In this document: in pieces, positions 54,960 through 63,429 of the stretch
Position numbering within the stretch: position 1 is the first letter of the stretch
Layout of the letters: each line of letters begins with the position of its first letter
Origin: CAVVJA01 sp963801715
GTDB taxonomy: Bacteria; Actinomycetota; Actinomycetes; Mycobacteriales; Jatrophihabitantaceae
Assembly (NCBI GenBank): GCA_963801715.1
Contig: CAWDGB010000005.1
Coordinates: 124,001-188,000 of the forward strand
Length of the DNA: 64,000 bases
Reading direction: 5' to 3'
Made by a program: the position numbers and the translations under genes
Notes under the pieces: model-generated
What the model was told of the DNA's origin: nothing
The model's input: the letters and a program-made list of their open reading frames with translations, nothing else
Databases searched by the model: none

Positions 54960-55850
54960 ATGCTCAGCTACCTCCAGGCCGCCGTGATCGGTCTCTTGCA
55001 AGGCGTCACCGAGATGTTCCCGGTCTCCAGCCTCGGTCACTCCGTGCTCGTCCCCGCCTTTCTCGGCGGCAGCTGGGAGCACCTCGTCACCGAGTCCTCG
55101 ACTTCCGCTAGCGAGACCAGCCCGTACCTCGCGTTCATCGTCGCGTTGCACGTCGCTACAGCACTCGCCCTGATCATCTTCTTTCGGGCCGACTGGGCCC
55201 GCATCATCGCCGGCCTCACCCGGACCGTGCGCCCCTCCTTGGCTGCCGGTATCACTGGGCTCTTGTTCGAGCACGCCTTCCGCACCCTGTTCGCCAAGCC
55301 CCTCGCTGCGGCAATCCTCCTCACCATCAACGGGCTCATCCTGCTTGCCGGCGAGTGGTTCCGCCGCCGCGCACCGGTCGACTCGGACGACTCCATCCAG
55401 GACGCTGGCCCAGTCAGCGGGACCCCAGCCGGTGGCCTGACGACGAAGGCGTCCGAGCGAACATCCCGCCGACTGGCCGCGCTTCACTACCGGGAAGCGA
55501 GCGTCATCGGATTCGTGCAGACGTCCGCATTGCTCGCCGGCATCAGCCGGTCCGGGGTGACGATGGTCGGCGGCCTCGTCCGCGGCCTGTCCCACCGGGA
55601 CGCTGCGCGTTTCTCGTTCCTCCTTGCCACCCCGGTAATTCTCGCCGCCGGTGTGCTGAAGCTGCCCACCCTCGCCGGCTCTGCGGCGGCGCACATCCAC
55701 GGTCCGGTCATCCTCGGCGCCGTCGTTGCCGGCGTCGCTGCCTACGTCTCGGTTCGGTGGCTGACTCGCTACTTCGAGACTCGCACGCTCACGCCGTTCG
55801 CCATTTATTGCTTGGTGGTCGGCGTCATATGCATCATCCGGTTCGCCTGA
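54960..55850 (+). CDS. uppP: Undecaprenyl-diphosphate phosphatase UppP (BacA type)
   Basis: 296 aa from ATG 54960; the frame also opens at 54903 but that start lies inside operator 2. About eight membrane helices. Active-site segments: GLLQGVTEMFPVSSLGHSV near 10-28 and AGISRSGVTMVGGLVRGLSH near 199-218. It regenerates the C55-phosphate lipid carrier for cell-wall synthesis and can confer bacitracin tolerance. Divergent from blaI and probably repressed by it. Confidence 0.92.
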   Translation: MLSYLQAAVIGLLQGVTEMFPVSSLGHSVLVPAFLGGSWEHLVTESSTSASETSPYLAFIVALHVATALALIIFFRADWARIIAGLTRTVRPSLAAGITGLLFEHAFRTLFAKPLAAAILLTINGLILLAGEWFRRRAPVDSDDSIQDAGPVSGTPAGGLTTKASERTSRRLAALHYREASVIGFVQTSALLAGISRSGVTMVGGLVRGLSHRDAARFSFLLATPVILAAGVLKLPTLAGSAAAHIHGPVILGAVVAGVAAYVSVRWLTRYFETRTLTPFAIYCLVVGVICIIRFA

Positions 55851-55883
55851 TCCGCTCGACGATCGCGGCCAATCGGGAGCGGA

Positions 55884-56639
55884 TCACCAGGGCAGCGGTC
55901 GTCCGTCCCGGAAGAAGCCGCCGGTGGGACCGTCGTCCGACAGCAGCGCGGCCCACACGATGCTCGCGGCGCCCTCGCTGACCGGTCGGCCGCCGCCACC
56001 CATGTCAGTGTTCGTCCACCCAGGACACGCGGCGTTGACGAGCACCCCATCGGCGCGCAGCTCATAGGCAAGCATCCGAGTCAGTGCGTTCAGCGCGGCT
56101 TTGGACATGGCGTACGCGGGCGTCCCGCCGGTCATCTCGCTGATGGATCCGGTTTCGCTGGAGACGTTGACGATTCGCGGGTGTGCACTCCGGCGCAACA
56201 AGGGCAAGAGTGCCTGGGTGGTCGCCCAAGCTCCGAACACGTTGGTTTCCATTGCCCGGCGCACTCGCTGCAGATCGGCCGTGACGGCTCGGGCGTCGGT
56301 GTCATAGTCGACCGCAGCATTGTTGACCAATACGTCGCATCGGCCGACGGTCGAAGTCAGCCAGCGGGACATGGCGCGCACGCTCGCCGAGTCGCTGACG
56401 TCGAGCTGGCACGCGATCACATTCCGGGCGGTGCGGTCGATCTCGCGCGCCGCAGCAGTCGCCTTGGCCGGATCCCGTGCCGTGAGCGCAACGGTGTAGC
56501 CACGGGCGGCGAGCTGCCGGCAGATTTCTCGCCCTAGACCTCGATTGGCACCTGTGACGATGGCGACCGGCCGGCCCGCGTCTTTCGGCTTGGATGCCGG
56601 GCGTGGACTGCGATCCCAGGCGTGGTCGGGTCGGGACAT
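55884..56639 (-). CDS. Short-chain dehydrogenase/reductase
   Basis: 251 aa. NAD(P)-binding VTGANRGLGREICRQLAARG near 29-48, NNAAVDYD near 105, and catalytic Ser-Tyr-Lys in NVSSETGS and YAMSKAALNALTRMLAYELR near 175. Classical cytosolic SDR; substrate unknown. Divergent from the ROK gene. Confidence 0.87.
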   Translation of the reverse strand: MSRPDHAWDRSPRPASKPKDAGRPVAIVTGANRGLGREICRQLAARGYTVALTARDPAKATAAAREIDRTARNVIACQLDVSDSASVRAMSRWLTSTVGRCDVLVNNAAVDYDTDARAVTADLQRVRRAMETNVFGAWATTQALLPLLRRSAHPRIVNVSSETGSISEMTGGTPAYAMSKAALNALTRMLAYELRADGVLVNAACPGWTNTDMGGGGRPVSEGAASIVWAALLSDDGPTGGFFRDGRPLPW

Positions 56640-56785
56640 ACACGTCTCCAGGGCGTTTGCCGCTTGAGTCGACCATTATCCGGTCAGCAATTGGCTAGGC
56701 GCGGCAATATCGTTAGGTGACGCTCGTTCCACCGCGCGCCACTCGCGCAAGTCCGTTCCGCTGTGATCCACCAGGAGGTAGCACG

Positions 56786-57832
56786 ATGTCCGCTAGACAG
56801 CATTGGGTTGTGGTCGGACTCGACAACGGCGGGACGAGTAATAACGCCACGGTGCTGGATTCGCGTGGACACTTCCTCGTCGATCGGCTCGTCGAGAACG
56901 GCTCGTTCGTCCATCAAGGCCCGGAAGCCGCCCTCAGCGCGCTGGCTTCGGCGTTGAAAAACGTCCTCGAGCTGACCGAGACCGCTCGATCGGAGGTGCG
57001 GGCGGTTGGGCTGGACACCCCCGGACCGACGAGCGCGGACGGCGTCATCTCATCCCGCGGTGCCACGAACTTCTCGGCACCGGCCTGGCGTGGCTTCGAT
57101 TTCCGGAGCGGCCTGGAAGAGCGGCTGCAGCTCCCCGTCGTATACAACAACGACGGCAACGCCGCCGCCCTCTATGCCCACCACCGATTCTTCGGCGCAC
57201 GCGCCGCTGAGGAGTCCTCGGTCTCGGCGATCGTGGGCACCGGGCTCGGCGGCGGTGTCATCGAGGCGGGCCGCGTCATCAAGGGGGTTGCTGGCATGGC
57301 CGGCGAGCTCGGACACATTCATATCCCGATGGACGGCCTGCTCGAGGACGACCAGCTGCTGCCGGACTGCAACTGCGGATTCAGGGGTGACGGCGAAAGT
57401 GTCGCCTCCTTGAAAGGCATCGAGAAGAATCTGCTGCCCTACTGGCTCGGCCGCTACCCGGACCACGAGCTATACCAGATGGCATCCATCGGCCAGGCAG
57501 CCAAGCTGGTTCGGTCCTACGCCGAGAAAGACGATCCGATGGCACTACACATCTTCGAGCAGCAAGCCATGGCCTTGGGCCGGCTTTTCACGATTGCGGC
57601 GAACTTCACCGACCCGGCGGCATACTTCCTGGGTGGTGGAGTGGTCGAGACCACTCCCAAGCTGCGGGAATGGTTCCTGGAGCGGGTACGGGAGAACACC
57701 GTGCTTCGAGAAGAGCAACGCCGGCTCACCACCCTCGCCCTCGTCCCGGACCTGGACATGGCCGGCGCCCGTGGCTCGGCCATCGCCGCGCTGGCCTCGG
57801 TGCGCGGCGTGCCCCAGTTCACCCTGTCCTAG
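56786..57832 (+). CDS. ROK-family sugar kinase (glucokinase-like)
   Basis: 348 aa from ATG 56786 with CAGGAGG eleven bases upstream. ATP phosphate loop VVGLDNGGTSNNATVLDSRG near 9-28, catalytic Asp in YNNDGNAAALYAHH near 120, and GTGLGGGVIEAG near 153. The ROK zinc motif is partial: CNCGFRGDGES has two cysteines, and the third is missing. Phosphorylates a hexose or amino sugar, unspecified. Confidence 0.85.
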   Translation: MSARQHWVVVGLDNGGTSNNATVLDSRGHFLVDRLVENGSFVHQGPEAALSALASALKNVLELTETARSEVRAVGLDTPGPTSADGVISSRGATNFSAPAWRGFDFRSGLEERLQLPVVYNNDGNAAALYAHHRFFGARAAEESSVSAIVGTGLGGGVIEAGRVIKGVAGMAGELGHIHIPMDGLLEDDQLLPDCNCGFRGDGESVASLKGIEKNLLPYWLGRYPDHELYQMASIGQAAKLVRSYAEKDDPMALHIFEQQAMALGRLFTIAANFTDPAAYFLGGGVVETTPKLREWFLERVRENTVLREEQRRLTTLALVPDLDMAGARGSAIAALASVRGVPQFTLS

Positions 57833-57853
57833 TGTCCTGCACCAGCGCGGACG

Positions 57854-58123
57854 CTAGAGCCCTGCGCCCGCGTCGATCGCCGGCTCGAGCAACTGAGGTC
57901 GGCTGATGCCACGACGCCACCACGGCATGCGCGACCCGGCTCCGCGACGACGTTCCGCGCGAGCCGAACGCGCCGCTGCGGCTCGCCGATGCTCCTCGGC
58001 ATCCACCCTCAGCGCGCGAGATCGCTCCAGCGCCACGTCGGCCAATACCCCATAAGTAATCACTTGAACGCTCCACGTCAGGATTTTGCCCGCGCCCTTC
58101 GCGCACGCTCCCAGGAGGAGCAC
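57854..58123 (-). CDS. Small hypothetical protein (uncertain)
   Basis: 89 aa if GTG 58123 is used; a shorter version from a later GTG is possible. The middle is highly charged (ERSRALRVDAEEHRRAAAAR), likely a helix. No ribosome site or family recognised. It lies between the ROK and hydrolase genes. Confidence 0.3.
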   Translation of the reverse strand: MLLLGACAKGAGKILTWSVQVITYGVLADVALERSRALRVDAEEHRRAAAARSARAERRRGAGSRMPWWRRGISRPQLLEPAIDAGAGL

Positions 58124-58153
58124 CCCACGAGTCGTGGTGATACAACAGCCCGG

Positions 58154-58819
58154 TCAGCCGAGCAGGTAGTTCGCTACCCCGGTTGGATTCGACAACGCGA
58201 TGAGGTGGCCGCCCGGCAGCGCGTCCGCCGTCACCCCTAGCCGTTCCTCGGCAACCCGCCGCTGGAACGCAACCGGGAAGAACCGATCGTTCGCGCCCGC
58301 GAGCACGCGAATTGGGACCGCCGGCCATGCGGTGAAATCGCAGGGCTGAGCAAACCCGATCTCGGCCTCCGGCCGCTGGAAAGGCTCTCCCTCTGCCGCT
58401 ACCTCGGGCGGGACGTCATGCAGGAAGTACGTCGCCAGGTCGAAATCGCGACTGTATCCGCCCGCCTCAGCAGCCCGCTCCCGCTCCGCCAGCGCGCCGA
58501 CGTTCGCCCACCATTCGCCCGCTGTCTCGCCTGGAACGGGGATCATCGCGTTGACGAACGTCAGCCCGGCCACCGGAATCTGCTCGCACGCAAGCGGAGC
58601 CGTAAAGCCGCCCATCGACTGGGCGACAAGAACCACGTCATCGCCATTCTCGGCCGCCCGCACCACGAGGTCGGCGTACTCGCGGATCCCGGCCGTCTCG
58701 TCGTCTCCCGGGAGATCTACCGGACGGGCCTCGTGGCCTGCGGCCACGAGCAACGGGGCGACGCGGCTCCAGTACCACGCAGAGCCACCCGAGCCAGGAA
58801 TCAGCACGAAACGCGTCAT
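58154..58819 (-). CDS. Alpha/beta-fold hydrolase (esterase type)
   Basis: 221 aa. FVLIPGSGGSAWYWSRVAPL near 4-23 gives the oxyanion-hole HG-equivalent, nucleophile Ser in VAQSMGGFTAPLA near 65-77, a late Asp in VLAGANDRFFPVAFQRRVAE near 172-191, and His in LPGGHLIALSNP near 200-211. Similar to short salicylate-esterase or hydroxynitrile-lyase-like hydrolases. Substrate unknown. Confidence 0.82.
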   Translation of the reverse strand: MTRFVLIPGSGGSAWYWSRVAPLLVAAGHEARPVDLPGDDETAGIREYADLVVRAAENGDDVVLVAQSMGGFTAPLACEQIPVAGLTFVNAMIPVPGETAGEWWANVGALAERERAAEAGGYSRDFDLATYFLHDVPPEVAAEGEPFQRPEAEIGFAQPCDFTAWPAVPIRVLAGANDRFFPVAFQRRVAEERLGVTADALPGGHLIALSNPTGVANYLLG

Positions 58820-58878
58820 GCCACCACCCTCCTATCCGCTGCCACGCCGCGAGCGCCTGGGGCCGCGGTACGCATACA

Positions 58879-58928
58879 GATGATCTTGGACTTGTTGTCG
58901 TCGGATGGCAGCAAGTCCAAGATCACGA
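58879..58928. repeat. Dispersed palindromic repeat, copy 6
   Basis: Left arm GATGATCTTGGACTTG (58879-58894), right arm CAAGTCCAAGATCAC (58912-58926). Both arms have CTTG where other copies have CTTA, a paired change. Lies between the zincin and hydrolase genes (both minus strand). Confidence 0.85.
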
Positions 58929-58949
58929 TGGTGGGGTTAGGCGGGGTGC

Positions 58950-58967
58950 GGGGTGCCCAGGCACCCC
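58950..58967 (-). terminator. GC-rich hairpin downstream of the zincin gene
   Basis: GGGGTGCC (58950-58957) and GGCACCCC (58960-58967) are perfectly complementary. It lies 29 bases after the minus-strand stop at 58996. No T-run follows, so its strength is uncertain. Confidence 0.5.
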
Positions 58968-58995
58968 CCTGGCTGGCGGCAGACCTATGTCACGC

Positions 58996-59337
58996 CTACC
59001 AGCCGAGCTCGTGCAAGCGCCAGTCGTCGATTCCGAAATGATGGCCGACCTCATGGACCACCGTCCGACGCACCTGCTCAACCACCTCGGCTTCACTCCT
59101 GCAGATGGCGCAGATCGCCTGCCGGTAGATGATGATCCGATCCGGCAACACACCGGAGTAGTGGGACGTACGGCTGGTCAACGGAACACCACGGTAGAGC
59201 CCGAGCAGGCCTGACGGTCCGGTGTCGTGGTCGACGGTGACGGCCACGTTCCGCATCACCCGACCCAGGCCGGCCGGCAAGCCGTCGAGGGCCTCGCCAA
59301 CCATGTCCTCGAATCGTTCCGGCTCGACCTCGACCAT
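58996..59337 (-). CDS. Minimal zincin-like metallopeptidase (TTHA0227/DUF1025 family)
   Basis: 113 aa. Begins with FEDMVGEALDGLPAGLGRVM; zinc motif HEVGHHFGID near 95-104 in RRTVVHEVGHHFGIDDWRLH. The family is found in many actinobacteria with no clear role. Confidence 0.87.
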   Translation of the reverse strand: MVEVEPERFEDMVGEALDGLPAGLGRVMRNVAVTVDHDTGPSGLLGLYRGVPLTSRTSHYSGVLPDRIIIYRQAICAICRSEAEVVEQVRRTVVHEVGHHFGIDDWRLHELGW

Positions 59338-59410
59338 GCCTCATTGTCCGTCGGTCTCGGCACGGACCGGGTGCGATCGGCACCGGCAGCCAGGCGCCTT
59401 GTCGCGACGA

Positions 59411-60166
59411 TCAACCCGCCGGTCGTGCGGGCCGTTGCCCGATGTAGCGCAGACCGGTCGCTTGAATTACGCCGGCGTCGATGGCCGCCTGCTCCTCGGC
59501 ACTGGTGACATCGCCGAGATCGGAGAACAAGTACGGACCTTCGCCGACAGCGTGGGTGTCGAATCGGGTCCGCAATCCGCGCATGATGTCCCGGCCGGCA
59601 TACAACCGCTCATCGCTTAGCCACCCCTGGAAGTACCGGTCCCAGCGCTGCCCGGACTCCCGCCACCGATCTCGGTGGTGAGCCAGCCAACCCTCGTCGC
59701 CAGCGGCGAGCCGGTCGAAGCACCAGCGCGCAGTCGCCTCGTCGAACCGCTCGTGCGCCCATTCGACCACCACGACCGTGCCACCGGGCTTCAGCACTGC
59801 AGTGATCCGGTCGAGCACGACGTCGATGTTGGCGACGTGATGCAACGAGACGCAGGCCACCAACGCGTCGAGCGGTTCGGTCACGGCGACGCGTTCGAAC
59901 TCCGTCTGCACGTACTCGGCTGCCTCCGGAGCCCGCGGGTCCACTCCGACCGCGTCGTAGCCCAATACCCGCATCCGCGGGACGAAACCGCCCAGTGGGC
60001 CGCAACCTACCTCGACAACCCGGGCCGGCACCGCCGGAAGGTGCGCGCGAACGAACGGCCAAATCGCCGACAGCCAGTGCTCATCGGCCACCGAGTCGGC
60101 CCCCACCTTCGCCGACCTAACGGTCGGACGTGGTGACTCTAACCACACTCGCCTGGGTGGGTGCAT
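59411..60166 (-). CDS. SAM-dependent methyltransferase
   Basis: About 251 aa from ATG 60166; a start further inside (near VGADSVADEHWLS) is possible. SAM motif I VVEVGCGPLGGFVPRM near 48-63, then AVGVDPRAPEAAEY, LVACVSLHHVANIDVVLDRI, LKPGGTVVVVEW. Small-molecule or lipid methylase type; substrate unknown. Only 24 bases separate it from the MarR-GNAT gene, so an 18-bp palindrome at 60171-60188 probably controls both. Confidence 0.82.
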   Translation of the reverse strand: MHPPRRVWLESPRPTVRSAKVGADSVADEHWLSAIWPFVRAHLPAVPARVVEVGCGPLGGFVPRMRVLGYDAVGVDPRAPEAAEYVQTEFERVAVTEPLDALVACVSLHHVANIDVVLDRITAVLKPGGTVVVVEWAHERFDEATARWCFDRLAAGDEGWLAHHRDRWRESGQRWDRYFQGWLSDERLYAGRDIMRGLRTRFDTHAVGEGPYLFSDLGDVTSAEEQAAIDAGVIQATGLRYIGQRPARPAG

Positions 60167-60170
60167 ATAC

Positions 60171-60188
60171 ACCTGACTAAAGTCAGGT
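60171..60188. promoter_or_regulatory. MarR-type operator candidate
   Basis: ACCTGACT-AA-AGTCAGGT is a perfect palindrome, flanked by ATA/TATA, placed between the two divergent start codons (60166 and 60191). Any regulator bound here would block both genes. Confidence 0.75.
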
Positions 60189-60190
60189 AT

Positions 60191-61087
60191 ATGAATTCCG
60201 CCCTCATCGCATCCGTGCGGCGGTTCAACCGGACCGTCACGCAGCGGGTGGGCGCGCTCGACGACGAGTACATGGCCCGTGCGCGTCCCCTTGCGCAAGC
60301 ACGGCTGCTGTGGGAGATCGGCCCCGACGGCGCGGAAGTCGCGGCGCTGCGGGCCCGGCTCGGACTGGATTCGGGTTACCTGAGCAGGCTGCTACGGACC
60401 CTCGAAACCGAGGGACTTGTCACTGTCGGGCCGGCAGATCCCCCCGGCAGCGATGGCCGGGTACGGGCCGCGACACTCACGGCCACCGGCCGGGCCGAGT
60501 GGGCGGAGCTTGACCAGCGCTCCGACCGGCTCGCCTGGTCGATCCTCGAACCGCTCACCGAGCAACGCCGCGAACGGCTCGTCGCGGCGATGGCCGAGGT
60601 CGAGCGGCTGTTCCTCACCTCACTGGTGGTCATCCAGCCGTGCCCACCCGGCGACCCCCGGGCCCGGGCCTGCGTGCGCGCGTACGCCCGCGACCTCGAG
60701 CAGCGGTTCGATGAGGGGTTCGACCCGGCACTGAGCAATCCGGTTCACGACGACGAACTCGTCCCGCCCGCCGGCGTATTCTTGCTTGCCACCCTCAGCG
60801 GAGAGCCGGTCGCATGTGGCGCCGTCAAACTGCGCCGCGACGCCCCCGCCGAAATCAAACGGGTCTGGGTGGCCGACAGCGTCCGCGGGTTGGGCCTGGG
60901 TCGGCGGATGCTGACCGAGCTGGAACGGTACGCGACTGAGCATGGCTGCACCGCCGTCAGACTCGACACCAATCGCAATCTCACCGAGGCCATCGCCATG
61001 TACCGCGGAGCGGGCTACCGCGAGGTCGAGCGGTACAACACGGAGCACTACGCGCACTACTGGTTCGAGAAGCAGCTGGCCCCGTGA
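60191..61087 (+). CDS. MarR-GNAT fusion: regulator plus acetyltransferase
   Basis: 298 aa from ATG 60191. Residues 1-145 form a MarR winged helix (NRTVTQRVGALDDEYMARAR, RLGLDSGYLSRLLRTLETEG); residues 150-298 form a GNAT acetyltransferase (RVWVADSVRGLGLGRRMLTE, RLDTNRNLTEAIAMYRGAGY). Acetyl-CoA binding is expected at RGLGLGRR. Such fusions are common in actinobacteria with unknown targets. Probably autoregulated through the palindrome at its start. Confidence 0.88.
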   Translation: MNSALIASVRRFNRTVTQRVGALDDEYMARARPLAQARLLWEIGPDGAEVAALRARLGLDSGYLSRLLRTLETEGLVTVGPADPPGSDGRVRAATLTATGRAEWAELDQRSDRLAWSILEPLTEQRRERLVAAMAEVERLFLTSLVVIQPCPPGDPRARACVRAYARDLEQRFDEGFDPALSNPVHDDELVPPAGVFLLATLSGEPVACGAVKLRRDAPAEIKRVWVADSVRGLGLGRRMLTELERYATEHGCTAVRLDTNRNLTEAIAMYRGAGYREVERYNTEHYAHYWFEKQLAP

Positions 61088-61096
61088 CGGGATAAC

Positions 61097-61987
61097 TCAG
61101 CTACGGCTGTCGAGAATCGTCACGTCGAGTCGGGCGAGCCGCTCGGGGTCGGCGAGGAAGTCCATTTCGGCGATCTTTCCGTTGCGGACGATGACCGAAG
61201 CGATCGAGAACACCACACCGTTGCGGGTCGTAACCATGCCGGCAGCGCCGTTGACCAGCGCGGGATGCATGGTGAGGTCGACCCGTGACCACATGACCGC
61301 TTGCCGGGCCACGTTCAGGGCGCCGTGCACCTCGGCCGACACGGCGGCGAGCGCCGCGCCGCCGTCGGCTCGTAGCACGACGTCGGGGTCGAGGGTGGCG
61401 ACGAGTGCGTCGAAGTCGCCCTCGCGCGCCGCGGCCAGGAACGCGTTGACGACCTCCCGTTGGCCGCTCACGTCGACGTCTGGGGTCGTGGGCTGCGCGC
61501 GGACGCGGCGGCGGGCCCGGCTGGCCAGCTGGCGGGCCGCCTGCGGGGAGCGCTCGAGGAGGGTGGCGATCTCCTCGAACGGGACGCGGAACATGTCGTG
61601 CAGCACGAAGGCAAGCCGCTCGGGTGGTGTCAATGTCTCGAGCACGACGAGCATCGCGAGCCCGACCGAGTCGGCCAGCATCGCTTCGTGCTCGGGATCG
61701 ACACCGTCGGCGGGGTCGACGATCGGGTCGGGCAGGTGCGGGCTCAGCGGTTCCTCGCGGCGTATCGCACGTGAGCGCAGCATGTTCAGCGACACCCGCG
61801 CGACGACGGTCGTCAGCCACGCGGACAGGTTCTCGATCTCGCCGGGTTCGGAGCCGCTGAGCCGCAGCCAGGCTTCCTGCACGGCGTCCTCGGCTTCGCT
61901 CACCGAGCCCAGCATCCGGTAGGCGACCGCCCGGAGGCGGCGCCGGTCCTCCTCGAACCGCTGGGCCAGCCAGTCCTGTTCGTTCAT
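61097..61987 (-). CDS. ECF sigma factor, SigJ/ECF41-like, with SnoaL-like tail (paralogue)
   Basis: 296 aa. Closely related to the 41.8-kb copy: MNEQDWLAQRFEEDRRRLRA, RMLGSVSEAEDAVQEAWLRL, LTPPERLAFVLHDMFRVPFE, and a tail with AREGDFDALVATLDPDVVLR and FLADPERLARLDV. Convergent with the MarR-GNAT gene. Confidence 0.88.
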   Translation of the reverse strand: MNEQDWLAQRFEEDRRRLRAVAYRMLGSVSEAEDAVQEAWLRLSGSEPGEIENLSAWLTTVVARVSLNMLRSRAIRREEPLSPHLPDPIVDPADGVDPEHEAMLADSVGLAMLVVLETLTPPERLAFVLHDMFRVPFEEIATLLERSPQAARQLASRARRRVRAQPTTPDVDVSGQREVVNAFLAAAREGDFDALVATLDPDVVLRADGGAALAAVSAEVHGALNVARQAVMWSRVDLTMHPALVNGAAGMVTTRNGVVFSIASVIVRNGKIAEMDFLADPERLARLDVTILDSRS

Positions 61988-62154
61988 CCGGTCACATCCT
62001 CCCTCGGCGACGGGTCATAAGGGAGACCCGTCAGCGCCGACGGATGTGACCGGGCCTGGGCGGCCCGGCCTGCGATGTCGCTGAGCACGCGTGGCGGCGT
62101 GGGTCACTTCCGGTGACCAGTGACCGAATGAGCGGAGTACGCGGTGCGGGTCTT

Positions 62155-63429
62155 CTAGAACACGCCACTGAGCGTGTTGTAGAGCAGGTAGGTGTTCAAG
62201 CCGGAGATGGTGATGGTGATCAGCAGCATGGCCGCGTTGGTTAGGCGGCGGTTGGTCATGTCGGACATCACGCGCCGGTCGCGGGTAACGAGCAGCAGTG
62301 GCACGAGCGCGAACGGGATGCCGAACGACAGCACGATCTGAGAGAGGACAAGGGCCTGGCTGGTGTTAACGGCCAGCGCGAGCACGACCAGCGACGGAAG
62401 CATGGTCAGCCCGCGGCGCAGTAGCAGCGGGATGCGCCAGTTCATGAAGCCGGCCATGACGATCTGGCCCGCGTAGGTGCCCACGCTCGAGGAGGACAAG
62501 CCTGACGCCATCAAGGCGATTCCGAAGGCAAGCGCGGCGCCGCCGCCTAGTAGTACGCCTAGCTGGGTGTGGATTGCGCCGAGGTCGCCGACGCCGGCTT
62601 GCCCGGGCTTGTGGAACAGGGCCGCGGCGATGCACAGCATCGAGAGGTTGACCGCGCCCGCGAGGCCGAGCCCGACGATGCAGTCCCACCTGTTGTACTT
62701 CAGCAGTGTCTTGCGTTCATCCGCGTCGGCCGCCGGGATCCGGTTCTTCTGTAGCGCCGAATGGAGGTAGACAACGTGCGGCATCACGGTGGCCCCGATG
62801 ATTGCGACGGTCAGGCTCAACTGGTTACCGCCGCCGAAGTGCGGGACGACACCGGCGGCGAGTTGCCCGTAGCGCTGATCACCGGCCATGAAGAAGACAT
62901 AGAGGAAGCCGACCCCGACGAACACGAGCAGCGCGATAATTGCCAATTCGAACCGGCGGTAGCCGTGTTGCTCGAGTGCCAGGATCACAAATGCGACGGC
63001 CGCAGTGATCAGCCCGGCCGGCAACAAGGGGATCCCGAAGATGAGGTTGAGGCCAACCGCGGCGCCGACGAACTCCGCGAGATCGGTCGCCATGGCCACG
63101 ATCTCGGCCTGTATCCACAGCACGAGATTGGCGCGGCGACCGAACCTTTCCCGGCAAAGTTCGGGCAGGCTGCGACCGGTTGCGAGGCCCGCTTTCGACG
63201 TCAGGTACTGCACCTGAATGGCCATCAGATTGGCCAGCACGATCACCCACGCCAGCTGGTAACCGTGTTCGGCTCCACCGGCGAAGTTGGTCGCGAAGTT
63301 GCCCGGATCAACATATGCGACGGATGCGACGAACGCTGGACCGAACAGGGCCACGGTTGTCCGGACGCGCCCCCGGCGGCGCACGTCCTGCAACGTGAGC
63401 TGAACCGGAGCACTGGTGACCGCGCTCAA
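62155..63429 (-). CDS. mntH: MntH-type manganese transporter (Nramp)
   Basis: 424 aa from TTG 63429, which overlaps the mntR stop (TTGA) and has GGAG seven bases upstream. Eleven or so membrane helices. Metal-site motifs VASVAYVDPGNFATNFAGGA near 27-46 (DPGN) and ATVMPHVVYLHSALQ (MPH) near 215-230. Imports Mn2+ (and possibly Fe2+) with protons. Coupled to the DtxR-family gene upstream. Confidence 0.92.
   Translation of the reverse strand: MSAVTSAPVQLTLQDVRRRGRVRTTVALFGPAFVASVAYVDPGNFATNFAGGAEHGYQLAWVIVLANLMAIQVQYLTSKAGLATGRSLPELCRERFGRRANLVLWIQAEIVAMATDLAEFVGAAVGLNLIFGIPLLPAGLITAAVAFVILALEQHGYRRFELAIIALLVFVGVGFLYVFFMAGDQRYGQLAAGVVPHFGGGNQLSLTVAIIGATVMPHVVYLHSALQKNRIPAADADERKTLLKYNRWDCIVGLGLAGAVNLSMLCIAAALFHKPGQAGVGDLGAIHTQLGVLLGGGAALAFGIALMASGLSSSSVGTYAGQIVMAGFMNWRIPLLLRRGLTMLPSLVVLALAVNTSQALVLSQIVLSFGIPFALVPLLLVTRDRRVMSDMTNRRLTNAAMLLITITISGLNTYLLYNTLSGVF

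Noticed and set aside
62102..62118. GGTCAC/GTGACC hairpin after mntH
   Set aside because: Only six base pairs and no T-run; could be chance in GC-rich DNA, so not listed as a terminator.
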